A stretch of DNA of 64,000 nucleotides from an uncultured Flavobacteriaceae bacterium (lineage in GTDB: Bacteria > Bacteroidota > Bacteroidia > Flavobacteriales > Flavobacteriaceae). Position numbers and translations under genes: made by a program. Under the pieces are notes generated by a model that was not told the origin of the DNA, did no database searches, and was given only the letters and a program-made list of their open reading frames with translations. Below, one piece after another: positions 48,849-58,571 of the stretch (positions are counted from its first letter, which is position 1; the number at the start of each line of letters is the position of its first letter). The DNA lies in contig CANMWN010000004.1 of assembly GCA_947501625.1 (NCBI GenBank), forward strand, positions 310,001 through 374,000. Direction: 5' to 3'.

Positions 48849-48879
48849 TTGACATAAAATACTATTTGGCATATTTTTG
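48849..48879 (+). promoter_or_regulatory. groES-groEL promoter (full consensus)
   Basis: TTG (48849-48851), exactly 20 bases, TATTTTTG (48872-48879): the best complete -33/-7 match in the window. It starts six bases after the secG terminator. No CIRCE-type inverted repeat is visible nearby. Confidence 0.75.
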
Positions 48880-48923
48880 GTAAAATAGATAGCAAATAAT
48901 TAACAAACTAAAATTATTCAATT

Positions 48924-49202
48924 ATGAGTAAAGTAAACATAAAACCATTGGCAGATAGAGTTCTTATTGAACCTTCTCCTGCTGAAACCACTACTGCAAG
49001 TGGAATTATTATTCCAGATTCGGCAAAAGAAAAACCACAAAAAGGAACTGTTATAGCTGTTGGTAAAGGAACCAAAAATGAGCCAACAACTGTAAAGGTT
49101 GGAGAAACAGTTTTATACGGAAAGTATGCAGGAACTGAACTAAACGTAGAAGGAAAAGATTATTTAATAATGAGAGAGAGCGACATTCTCGCTATCGTTT
49201 AA
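48924..49202 (+). CDS. groES: Co-chaperonin GroES
   Basis: 92 residues: [41 protein letters not shown], and the mobile loop between them. Caps the GroEL barrel. 12 bases before groEL. Confidence 0.98.
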   Translation: MSKVNIKPLADRVLIEPSPAETTTASGIIIPDSAKEKPQKGTVIAVGKGTKNEPTTVKVGETVLYGKYAGTELNVEGKDYLIMRESDILAIV

Positions 49203-50849
<1,647 letters not shown>

Positions 50850-50874
50850 TGGCGAATCGCCACCGATAATTAAT

Positions 50875-50908
50875 AAAAAACCGCTTCAAATTTGAAGCGG
50901 TTTTTTTA
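50875..50908. terminator. Bidirectional terminator after groEL, preceded by a second hairpin
   Basis: Perfect stem AAAAACCGCTTCAAA/TTTGAAGCGGTTTTT between the convergent groEL and HMA genes. A separate perfect hairpin GTGGCG-AAT-CGCCAC lies just before it at 50849-50863, starting on the last base of the groEL stop codon. Confidence 0.85.
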
Positions 50909-50927
50909 TGATTCTTAAATAGATAAA

Positions 50928-51296
50928 TTAATCATCTTCTTTTTTCTTATGATCTTTAATAATTTCTTCCTCTTTGTATTTACAACAAGGATGTAAACTA
51001 TCATACGCTTCTGCAGTACATTGAATTTCTTGAGTATCGTGTCCTACTGCAGCAATATTCTCTTGAATAGTTTTTAAATTCGTTTTACGTTCATCTAAAA
51101 TAAGAGATAACATATGCGTTTCTACACTCCATACTGCGCTCTTTACTCCTTTGGTTTTTAAAGCAGCTGTTTCAATTCGTTGTTTACACATACCACAAAC
51201 TCCATCAACTTCAATTAATGCTTTTGCATTTTTATTTTGTGCTGACATTGAAATTGATACAACAAACATCAATGCTACTAATATTACTTTTTTCAT
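50928..51296 (-). CDS. Periplasmic heavy-metal-associated (HMA) domain protein
   Basis: 122 residues with a signal peptide (MKKVILVALMFVVSISMSAQ). The HMA domain has VDGVCGMCKQRIE with the CxxC metal site (about residue 34-37). The C-terminal HPCCKYKEEEI has another Cys pair and is strongly charged. Such proteins bind copper or similar ions. The ATG overlaps the stop of the TonB receptor by four bases, so translational coupling is likely. Confidence 0.88.
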   Translation of the reverse strand: MKKVILVALMFVVSISMSAQNKNAKALIEVDGVCGMCKQRIETAALKTKGVKSAVWSVETHMLSLILDERKTNLKTIQENIAAVGHDTQEIQCTAEAYDSLHPCCKYKEEEIIKDHKKKEDD

Positions 51297-53542
51297 TTTA
51301 TTGATTTTTTTAAATTATATCTTAATCCTAAATAATAATTTCCTCCATTAATTGGAGCGTACACCATTGTACTATCAAAATAAGTACCAAAAGGGTCATC
51401 GGCAGCTAAAATTGGTCTATCTTGAGTTGTATTAAAAACATTCTCTCCACCTAAATATACTTCAAATTTAGGAGAAAAGACTTTGGTCACTTGCAAATTT
51501 AACAAATTTGTAGTTTCTGTAAACATTGGATTTTGGTATTCAGTTGAATTTCCAACTGTTGAAGGAAATCGTTGCTTACCTACCCAATTATAGGTTGCAT
51601 CAAATTTCCAAAGTCCATTTTTATTTGGAGTGGTTGACACTCCAACATTAAAAAACAACCGATGTTTAGGCGTTAATGCTCGCTGAAATTTTCCCATATT
51701 ATATTCAGTTTGTACATCATAATACTTATATGAAAAACGGAAATCTACGTTTTTAAATGCATTGTAATTCACTTCGGTTTGGAAGCTATTTGCATAACTT
51801 TTTCCATCTAAATTATAAAATGACACCTCTCGAGGATTTTCCCAATCTACTACAACTTGTTCTTGAAAGTCTGTTCTATAATAATCAAAAACTATATCTC
51901 CTTTTCTTTCAAACAGATTGAAACCTTGCAAATAACTCAATCCATAATTCCAAGCAATTTCGGGATTCAATCCATAAATTTCTCCTCCATTATCAATAAT
52001 GTTAATAGTTCTATTGGAAGCAAATAATTGTTGATTTTCGGCAAAAATGTTTGCACTTTTCTTACCTCTACCAATTGATGCTCGTAAAACACTTTTTTCC
52101 CAAGGAGCGTATCTTAGATGTAATCTTGGAGTAGCAAAAAAGCCCAATTTGTTATGATAATCTGCTCGAAAACCTGCTGTAAAACTAAACTTATTCAAGT
52201 CATCATAAGCATACTCAAAAAAACTACCAATCGAATTCTCGGTTCTACCAAATTTTGTAGCATTCACATCCTCATCATAACTATCGTGCGTATAGGTAAT
52301 TCCGGTTTTAAATTTGTTTCGAGTATCGCCAATAATTGAGTTAAAAATCAAGTTAGAATACACACTTTTGTGATTTATATCATACGTTTTAAGCCCGTAA
52401 TAAGCCTCTTGATTATGGTTACTATAAGCTACTTGAAAACCAAAACTTTGATAAGGAATTTCAGGAAAAACATATCCGATTTTGGTAGAAAAATCAAACC
52501 TATTGGTATTAATTTCACTTCCCCAAGCATTGGTGGTAAACTTATCAACTTTTGGGTTAAAACCTAGTTCGCCAGCATCCTTAGCATCGGTTAAATATCT
52601 AAAGTTTATAAAACTAACCCAACCTTTTTCAAGGTTTTGATATTGCCAACGATTCATTATATTTAATTGCTTTCCTAGAGGCAAATCCAAAAAATTATCA
52701 TGATTGTTGTCTATTTCATTTGACCTAGTATTACCATGAATATATAAACCTGTACTCCATTTATTTGACACTTTTTTATTGATATGTGTATTCAACTCAT
52801 ATCTTCCATTATTTGAAGCATAGAGATTGACAAATAAGTCACTATCAGTATTTGGCTTCACCAATTCGGCATTAATTTGTCCAGCAATACTTTCATAACC
52901 ATTAACAACACTTCCTGCGCCTTTGGTTATCTGAATACTCTCTACCCAAGTTCCTGGAGTAAACGTTAATCCATAAGCTTGAGATGCTCCTCTCACCATT
53001 GGAATATTTTCCTGAGCAATTAAAATATATGGACTATTTAAACCTAGCATCTGAACCTGTTTAGTCCCAGTAACTGCATCGGAAAAGTTAACATCTATCG
53101 ATGGATTGGTTTCAAAACTTTCAGACAAATTACAACAAGCAGCTTTCAATAATTCTTCGCTACTTATTTTAGCAACATTAGTTGTGGATAAATAAGAAAT
53201 AGAGGTCGTCTTTTTTCTTGCATTTATTTCAACTGCTTCCAATTCGTTTGACTCTCTTAAAAGATGATGCAACTCTTTATTTGAGTTTACTTCTATAGTA
53301 TCGGTTTGATAACCAATAAAGCTAATTACAAGTTTTTTATATTCTTGCTTATAGTCAATCGAAAACCATCCTTTTTCATCAGTTGTTGTTCCAATATTGG
53401 TATCCAACCAATATACGGAAGCACCTTCAATTCCACTCATCTTCCCATTTTCTTGAACCATTACCATTCCACGAAGATTATCTTGCGCAACAGAATATAT
53501 CGGCAAAAAAATAAATAATATATATATGATTTTTAATTTCAT
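51293..53542 (-). CDS. TonB-dependent outer-membrane receptor (metal-linked)
   Basis: 749 residues with a signal peptide ending YSVAQ. A carboxypeptidase-regulatory-like beta domain (about 22-95), then a plug (about 115-235) with a Cys-Cys pair at 136-137 (LKAACCNLSESFETN) and LMLGLNSPYILI-type motif, then a 22-strand-type barrel ending NYYLGLRYNLKKSIK. Located between an HMA protein and a Cys-rich HYC/CC protein, so the substrate is probably a metal ion or complex, with copper the best guess. Direct evidence for the substrate is lacking. Confidence 0.92.
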   Translation of the reverse strand: MKLKIIYILFIFLPIYSVAQDNLRGMVMVQENGKMSGIEGASVYWLDTNIGTTTDEKGWFSIDYKQEYKKLVISFIGYQTDTIEVNSNKELHHLLRESNELEAVEINARKKTTSISYLSTTNVAKISSEELLKAACCNLSESFETNPSIDVNFSDAVTGTKQVQMLGLNSPYILIAQENIPMVRGASQAYGLTFTPGTWVESIQITKGAGSVVNGYESIAGQINAELVKPNTDSDLFVNLYASNNGRYELNTHINKKVSNKWSTGLYIHGNTRSNEIDNNHDNFLDLPLGKQLNIMNRWQYQNLEKGWVSFINFRYLTDAKDAGELGFNPKVDKFTTNAWGSEINTNRFDFSTKIGYVFPEIPYQSFGFQVAYSNHNQEAYYGLKTYDINHKSVYSNLIFNSIIGDTRNKFKTGITYTHDSYDEDVNATKFGRTENSIGSFFEYAYDDLNKFSFTAGFRADYHNKLGFFATPRLHLRYAPWEKSVLRASIGRGKKSANIFAENQQLFASNRTINIIDNGGEIYGLNPEIAWNYGLSYLQGFNLFERKGDIVFDYYRTDFQEQVVVDWENPREVSFYNLDGKSYANSFQTEVNYNAFKNVDFRFSYKYYDVQTEYNMGKFQRALTPKHRLFFNVGVSTTPNKNGLWKFDATYNWVGKQRFPSTVGNSTEYQNPMFTETTNLLNLQVTKVFSPKFEVYLGGENVFNTTQDRPILAADDPFGTYFDSTMVYAPINGGNYYLGLRYNLKKSIK

Positions 53543-53578
53543 TTATTTGATTTTATATAATTAAACAATAACTTATTA

Positions 53579-53597
53579 CGTCTTAAAAAATAAGACG
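53579..53597. repeat. Perfect inverted repeat upstream of the TonB receptor gene
   Basis: CGTCTTA-AAAAA-TAAGACG, seven-base arms with a five-base centre, between the HYC/CC gene stop (53621) and the receptor start (53542). In RNA it is a short hairpin; in DNA it could be an operator. Confidence 0.6.
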
Positions 53598-53620
53598 AGT
53601 TTTCTGGTTTAATTAATAAA

Positions 53621-54037
53621 TCAAATTCTAAAATTCTCGAAAAGTATAGTTCTATTAACCTTAAGTAAGGGTTCGGAGTAATCCTTGTATATAAACGACT
53701 CTGATTTAGAGTCAAAATCTAAGTAAGTATATAGATAAGTTGTTAAAAACAGTTGCTGTTTTTTAATTATTTTTTGAGCAACCTTATTTGTGTCAAGTTC
53801 TTTACCTTCTATTATTTTAGTAATATTCTTACAGCAAGGTTCTTTTGAAAATTGAATATCTTCAGCGTCTTCTGAACCAGATTCCATATTGTCGTTACAA
53901 GAATCTGCCTGAGTAAAAATGGCAAACTTCACCAATCTGTTACCACAATAATGACCATCTACAGTAAATGAAAATGTTGAAAACACCACAATTACTGAGA
54001 GTACAGAAACTAATATTTTACTAAAAATAGTCTTCAT
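53621..54037 (-). CDS. HYC_CC_PP-type small exported cysteine-rich protein
   Basis: 138 residues with a signal/helix at 1-25. The motifs DGHYCGNRLVKFAIF (His-Tyr-Cys) and KEPCCKN match the small Bacteroidota family named for HYC and CC motifs, which is found near metal-linked TonB receptors. The second half has no family motif that I recognise. Upstream -7 box TAATTTTG (54052-54045), seven bases before the ATG. Probably first gene of the receptor operon. Confidence 0.8.
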   Translation of the reverse strand: MKTIFSKILVSVLSVIVVFSTFSFTVDGHYCGNRLVKFAIFTQADSCNDNMESGSEDAEDIQFSKEPCCKNITKIIEGKELDTNKVAQKIIKKQQLFLTTYLYTYLDFDSKSESFIYKDYSEPLLKVNRTILFENFRI

Positions 54038-54044
54038 TGAATGG

Positions 54045-54052
54045 CAAAATTA
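54045..54052 (-). promoter_or_regulatory. -7 promoter box TAATTTTG for the metal-linked cluster
   Basis: Exact TAnnTTTG on the minus strand, ending seven bases before the start codon, which predicts a leader of only two or three bases. Confidence 0.45.
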
Positions 54053-54136
54053 TAAAACTTCTATAGATTATTTACAAAAATTGTGTTAAATCATATTATA
54101 TAATTTTTTGTAAATTGTAAGAAAAAAGATCAGTTT

Positions 54137-54403
54137 ATGGCTAGTAAAAAACAAATTGTAGACAAAATCAGAATTGTATTAACAGGAAATTTTGAAACAC
54201 AAGAAGAAGCATTTAGTTTTTTTGATAAAGATAGTGATGGCTCTTTATCAAAAAAAGAAATAGTTAAACTCTTAAAAGAAGCCGAAATTAGTGGTTTCCT
54301 CAGAGGAATAGTAGCGTCTAAACTAGTAAACGGTTATGATTTTTCGGACAACAACAAAATTGAATGGGATGAATTCGAAAGAGCAATAGAAGAAATGGCT
54401 TAA
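54137..54403 (+). CDS. EF-hand calcium-binding protein
   Basis: 88 residues with two EF-hands. The first loop is DKDSDGSLSKKE (about 34-45); the second DFSDNNKIEWDE (about 70-81) keeps the loop positions 1, 3, 5 and the final Glu. No signal peptide. It may sense or buffer calcium in the cytoplasm, but a partner is not evident. Its stop shares TTAA with the convergent exosortase-associated gene. Confidence 0.88.
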   Translation: MASKKQIVDKIRIVLTGNFETQEEAFSFFDKDSDGSLSKKEIVKLLKEAEISGFLRGIVASKLVNGYDFSDNNKIEWDEFERAIEEMA

Positions 54404-54837
54404 TTTTTTTTACTCAATTTCTTTTGATAATAAAAAGCAGGTAGTAACACTATGAGTATTACTGGATGAATTAACATTCTTCTTATATAAAAACCTAATA
54501 AATATCCTGAAGAAAATTGGGTTTCTAATAAACCAAAATATGCTATTATCAAACCTACAAACAAAATTGCATAAAACTTAATTGCAAACTTTACCACTTT
54601 ACTATTTTGAAAAAATAAAAAAATAATTCCTAGAGAGATTAAACCATTTATCAAATACCTCAACAATAGATTTAAAAACAACTTCCAAGATTCATATTTT
54701 GGAAATCCACTTAACAAATAATCATTTTGAAAATAAGTAATAAATGGGTCGTAAAATAGTTTCGAAGAAAAACCTCTTACTAACATTAATAGTAAAACAA
54801 GTAATCCAATTAATATAAATCTCACTGATTTACTCAT
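54400..54837 (-). CDS. Exosortase F system-associated membrane protein
   Basis: 145 residues, four to five helices and a basic tail. It lies directly after xrtF, overlapping by eight bases, which is the usual place of the XrtF-associated family in flavobacteria. It probably assists XrtF in processing sorted proteins. Confidence 0.85.
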   Translation of the reverse strand: MSKSVRFILIGLLVLLLMLVRGFSSKLFYDPFITYFQNDYLLSGFPKYESWKLFLNLLLRYLINGLISLGIIFLFFQNSKVVKFAIKFYAILFVGLIIAYFGLLETQFSSGYLLGFYIRRMLIHPVILIVLLPAFYYQKKLSKKN

Positions 54838-55378
54838 TTACTTTTTTGTTAATTAATGCATACTTATTCACCCAAATAATCCAAAGTAAAAATACCATTC
54901 CATAAATAGCCGCAGGAAAAAATACGGAATGTAAAACATCTTGATATTTTGGATAATGATAAATGATTAATGAAAGTGTTACAATTCTAAAAATATTGGT
55001 CAAATAAATCAATACCAACCCTACAAATCCGAATATCACTGTATGTTTTAGGGAACCAGTAAAAGCAATAATAAATGCCAAAAATAATATCATTACACTG
55101 ATACTTGTACAACCTTCAACAATTTTAACTACATACTTCTCATTTACCATAAACATTAAAGATAATTCTTGGTAATTTTGATCAGTATAAATATCATAGC
55201 CAAACCACTCTGCTACTGTTTCAGAATGATTCGTAACCATTTTTGTAATTGGAGAACATTCAAAAATTGCTCCTTTAGTTTGTGTTTTGTTTAAATAAAA
55301 CGAATACAATCCAGTTAAAACAAAATAGACCAAAAAAAACTTGGTTAAAAATAGTATGACAACTTTGTTATTTTTCAA
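54830..55378 (-). CDS. xrtF: Exosortase XrtF
   Basis: 182 residues with about six helices. The catalytic triad fits exosortase/archaeosortase: Cys90 in VEGCTSIS, Arg131 in TNIFRI, and His150 in LHSVFFPAAIYG. Exosortases cut C-terminal sorting signals at the inner membrane. The only suitable start is TTG at 55378, since no ATG or GTG fits upstream, which may mean low expression. The -33 box of the divergent GAF gene sits inside its first codons. Confidence 0.9.
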   Translation of the reverse strand: MKNNKVVILFLTKFFLVYFVLTGLYSFYLNKTQTKGAIFECSPITKMVTNHSETVAEWFGYDIYTDQNYQELSLMFMVNEKYVVKIVEGCTSISVMILFLAFIIAFTGSLKHTVIFGFVGLVLIYLTNIFRIVTLSLIIYHYPKYQDVLHSVFFPAAIYGMVFLLWIIWVNKYALINKKVNE

Positions 55379-55395
55379 TAAAGACTTTAATTTTG
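55364..55395 (+). promoter_or_regulatory. Promoter of the GAF/fRMsr gene
   Basis: TTTG (55364-55367), 20 bases, TAATTTTG (55388-55395), followed 17 bases later by the ATG at 55413. Confidence 0.6.
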
Positions 55396-55412
55396 CTATT
55401 AAATTATTTGAT

Positions 55413-55865
55413 ATGCAAATTGACTACTTAAAAAGCAATATTACTACAATTATTAATGATTCTAAAACTGTTGATTCAAAATTGCAACAAATTTGTGATT
55501 TTTTAAAACAAGAAATTGATTATTATGATTGGGTTGGTTTTTATTTTAAGAATGGAAATAAAGAAGAGTTAAAACTAGCACAGTTTGCTGGCGAACCAAC
55601 CGAACATACTATAATTCCTTTTGGAAAAGGTATTTGTGGTCAAGTTGCAGTAAGTAATGAAAATTTCGTTGTTCAAGATGTTTCTGAGCAAGATAATTAC
55701 ATTTCTTGTGGATGGAAAGTGAAATCAGAAATTGTAATTCCTGTTTTTAAAAACGGTGAAAATATTGGGCAAATAGATATTGATTCACACACAATTAACC
55801 CATTTACTGATGCTGACACTAAACTATTAGAATTTGTTTGTGAACAAGTTGCAAAAATTGTTTAA
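55413..55865 (+). CDS. GAF-domain protein, probable free-methionine-(R)-sulfoxide reductase
   Basis: 150 residues from ATG 55413 (MQIDYLKSN). A single GAF domain. Cys75 (GKGICGQ) and Cys99 (NYISCGW) are 24 residues apart, as Cys94 and Cys118 are in E. coli fRMsr. Glu106, Asp122 and Asp124 also fall where E. coli Glu125, Asp141 and Asp143 lie. The position of E. coli Cys84 is a His here. The start was chosen by the promoter; a 24-residue upstream extension is unlikely. Repairs free Met-R-sulfoxide in the cytoplasm. Confidence 0.87.
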   Translation: MQIDYLKSNITTIINDSKTVDSKLQQICDFLKQEIDYYDWVGFYFKNGNKEELKLAQFAGEPTEHTIIPFGKGICGQVAVSNENFVVQDVSEQDNYISCGWKVKSEIVIPVFKNGENIGQIDIDSHTINPFTDADTKLLEFVCEQVAKIV

Positions 55866-55894
55866 AAGTTCATACTTTATTCTCTTTTTTATTA

Positions 55895-55925
55895 TTGCGA
55901 AGGCACATTGGTTTTACTACTTTTG
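55895..55925 (+). promoter_or_regulatory. purH promoter
   Basis: TTG (55895-55897), 20 bases, TACTTTTG (55918-55925), then the purH ATG at 55949. Confidence 0.65.
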
Positions 55926-55948
55926 CGTGAAACCACACAACACTTAAA

Positions 55949-57481
55949 ATGAGCCAAACAAAAAAAGCAAAATCAGCCCTTATTTCGGTATTTCATAAAG
56001 ATGGATTAGCACCAATTGCTAAAAAATTAAATGACCTTGGAGTAACTATTTATTCTACTGGCGGAACTGAAAAATTCATAAAAGAATTAGGAATAAATGT
56101 AGTTCCTGTAGAAGATTTAACTTCCTACCCTTCTATTCTTGGAGGAAGAGTTAAAACATTGCATCCTAAAGTATTCGGAGGGATTTTGAGCCGTAGAGAA
56201 AATCAAAATGATGTAAGTCAATTACAAGAATATAAAATTCCTGAAATAGATATAGTAATTGTTGATCTATATCCGTTTGAAAAAACGGTTGCAAGTGGTG
56301 CTTCTGAACAAGATATTATTGAAAAAATAGATATTGGAGGTATTTCATTAATCCGTGCAGCTGCAAAAAACTATAAAGATGTAATTTGTGTTTCGTCAAT
56401 GGAACAATATGATGATTTTTTATCAATTATTGATTCTCAAAATGGTGAAACTACTCTAGAACAACGCAAAAAATTTGCGGCTAAATCATTTAATATTTCT
56501 TCGCATTATGACAGCGCTATTTTCAATTATTTTAATAGCGACCATAAAATTGCTTCTTTAAAAATCAGTGAAACTAAAGGTTCAATTTTACGATATGGTG
56601 AAAATCCTCATCAAAAAGGATTTTTCTTTGGCGATTTAGAAGCAATGTTTGATAAACTACACGGGAAAGAATTAAGTTATAACAACTTGCTTGATGTTGA
56701 TGCTGCTGTTAATTTGATGTTAGAATTCAAAAATGAAAAGCCAACGTTTGCAATATTAAAACACAATAATGCTTGTGGATTAGCTCAAAGAGAAACTATT
56801 CATCAAGCATATATTGATGCACTTGCAGGTGATCCAACTTCGGCATTTGGTGGTATTTTAATTTCTAATGTAGAAATTGATTCTGATACTGCAGCCGAAA
56901 TTCATAAATTGTTTTGCGAAGTAGTTATTGCTCCATCTTATTCTGAAGATGCTTTAGAAATTTTGAAAGGAAAAAAGAATAGAATTATTTTAATTCAAAA
57001 AGAAGTAGAATTACCAAAAACAACTGTTAGAACTTGTTTAAATGGAGCACTTGTACAAGACAAAGATTTAAAAACTGATGTCGTGGAAGATTTAACATAT
57101 GCAACTAACAATAAACCTTCAGAAAATGAGTTAGAAGATTTATTGTTTGCTTCTAAGTTGTGTAAACACACAAAATCAAATACAATAGTTCTTGTTAAAA
57201 ACAAACAGTTATGTGCAAGTGGAACTGGACAAACCAGTCGAGTTGATGCACTTAACCAATCAGTTGCAAAAGCAAATCACTTTGGTTTTGATTTAAATGG
57301 TGCAGTGATGGCGAGTGATGCTTTCTTCCCATTTCCAGACTGTGTAGAAATTGCTGATAAGGCAGGAATTAAAAGTATTATTCAGCCTGGAGGCTCAATA
57401 AAAGACAAATTATCTGTAGATTATTGTAATAATAATAATTTATCTATGGTAATGACAGGAACAAGACATTTTAAACATTAA
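55949..57481 (+). CDS. purH: Bifunctional AICAR formyltransferase / IMP cyclohydrolase
   Basis: 510 residues. The MGS-like cyclohydrolase domain (1-190) has SVFHKDGLAPIAKKL, STGGTEKFI and GGRVKTLHPKVFGGIL. The AICAR transformylase part includes KHNNACGLA with the catalytic Lys/His, TSAFGGI and the ending AFFPFPDCVEIADKAGI, VMTGTRHFKH. It performs the last two steps of IMP synthesis, using 10-formyl-THF, so it uses the product of Fhs encoded at 10443-12119. Confidence 0.97.
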   Translation: MSQTKKAKSALISVFHKDGLAPIAKKLNDLGVTIYSTGGTEKFIKELGINVVPVEDLTSYPSILGGRVKTLHPKVFGGILSRRENQNDVSQLQEYKIPEIDIVIVDLYPFEKTVASGASEQDIIEKIDIGGISLIRAAAKNYKDVICVSSMEQYDDFLSIIDSQNGETTLEQRKKFAAKSFNISSHYDSAIFNYFNSDHKIASLKISETKGSILRYGENPHQKGFFFGDLEAMFDKLHGKELSYNNLLDVDAAVNLMLEFKNEKPTFAILKHNNACGLAQRETIHQAYIDALAGDPTSAFGGILISNVEIDSDTAAEIHKLFCEVVIAPSYSEDALEILKGKKNRIILIQKEVELPKTTVRTCLNGALVQDKDLKTDVVEDLTYATNNKPSENELEDLLFASKLCKHTKSNTIVLVKNKQLCASGTGQTSRVDALNQSVAKANHFGFDLNGAVMASDAFFPFPDCVEIADKAGIKSIIQPGGSIKDKLSVDYCNNNNLSMVMTGTRHFKH

Positions 57482-57486
57482 TTTAT

Positions 57487-57494
57487 TACATTTG
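57487..57494 (+). promoter_or_regulatory. mreB -7 promoter box TACATTTG
   Basis: Exact TAnnTTTG match 28 bases before mreB, immediately after the purH stop. No -33 TTG at the right place. Confidence 0.45.
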
Positions 57495-57522
57495 TGTAAT
57501 TAACTCCAAAACAAACTATTAT

Positions 57523-58551
57523 ATGGGATTTTTCGATTTCATGACCGAAGACATCGCGATTGACTTAGGTACTGCCAACACCCTTATTATTCATGACGGT
57601 AAAGTAATTGTTGACGAACCATCAATTGTTGCTCGAGATATCATGTCTGGAAAAATTATTGCAACTGGTAAAAAAGCCAGTTTAATGCAAGGTAAAACTC
57701 ACGAAAACATTAAAACAATTAGACCATTAAAAGATGGTGTAATTGCAGATTTCGAAGCATCGGAACAAATGATAAAAGAGTTTATCAAAAACATTCCTAC
57801 CATAAAAAATAAGTTTTGGACTCCTTCTTTAAGAATGGTTGTATGTATTCCGTCTGGAATTACTGAAGTTGAAAAACGTGCTGTTAGAGATTCTTGTGAA
57901 CACATGAATGCCAAAGAAATATATTTGATTTACGAACCTATGGCTGCCGCAATTGGTATTGGAGTTGATATTACGCAACCAAAAGGTAATATGATTATTG
58001 ATATAGGTGGAGGAACTACCGAAATTGCAGTTATTGCATTAGGTGGAATTGTGTGTGATAAATCTGTTAAGGTTGCTGGTGATGTATTCACAAATGACAT
58101 CGCTTATTATATGCGTACTCAGCACAACTTATATGTTGGTGAAAGAACTGCAGAGAAAATTAAATTAGAAATTGGTGCAGCTACTGAAGACCTAGAAAAT
58201 CCGCCAGAAGACTTATTAGTTCAAGGGCGAGATTTATTGAGCGGAAAACCTAAACAAGCACAAGTTTCTTTTAGAGAAATTGCAAAAGCATTGGATAAAT
58301 CTATTTTAAGAATTGAAGATGCTGTAATGGAAACCTTGTCTCAAACGCCACCCGAACTTGCTGCAGACATATACAATACTGGTATTTATCTTGCTGGTGG
58401 TGGTTCAATGTTGCGTGGTTTAGACAAACGCCTTTCTAGAAAAACTGACTTACCTGTTTATGTTGCAGAAGATCCACTACGTGCGGTTGTTAGAGGTACT
58501 GGAATGGCCCTTAAAGATCTAGAAAAATATAGCAACGTATTACTAAGATAA
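57523..58551 (+). CDS. mreB: Rod-shape-determining actin homologue MreB
   Basis: 342 residues, ATPase motifs DLGTANTLI, DIGGGTTEIAVI and a GGGSMLRGLD near the end. Forms membrane-bound filaments guiding wall synthesis. First of mreB-mreC-mreD-mrdA-rodA, gaps -20 to +20 bases. Confidence 0.98.
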   Translation: MGFFDFMTEDIAIDLGTANTLIIHDGKVIVDEPSIVARDIMSGKIIATGKKASLMQGKTHENIKTIRPLKDGVIADFEASEQMIKEFIKNIPTIKNKFWTPSLRMVVCIPSGITEVEKRAVRDSCEHMNAKEIYLIYEPMAAAIGIGVDITQPKGNMIIDIGGGTTEIAVIALGGIVCDKSVKVAGDVFTNDIAYYMRTQHNLYVGERTAEKIKLEIGAATEDLENPPEDLLVQGRDLLSGKPKQAQVSFREIAKALDKSILRIEDAVMETLSQTPPELAADIYNTGIYLAGGGSMLRGLDKRLSRKTDLPVYVAEDPLRAVVRGTGMALKDLEKYSNVLLR

Positions 58552-58571
58552 CACGAGATTTCTTTTGATGT

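Noticed and set aside
48844-48923. CIRCE-like heat-shock operator before groES
   Set aside because: No 9-base inverted repeat with 9-base spacer is visible; only the standard promoter is seen.
55341-55412. Upstream start for the GAF/fRMsr gene
   Set aside because: It lies upstream of a full -33/-7 promoter and within divergent xrtF; the GAF domain is complete from 55413.
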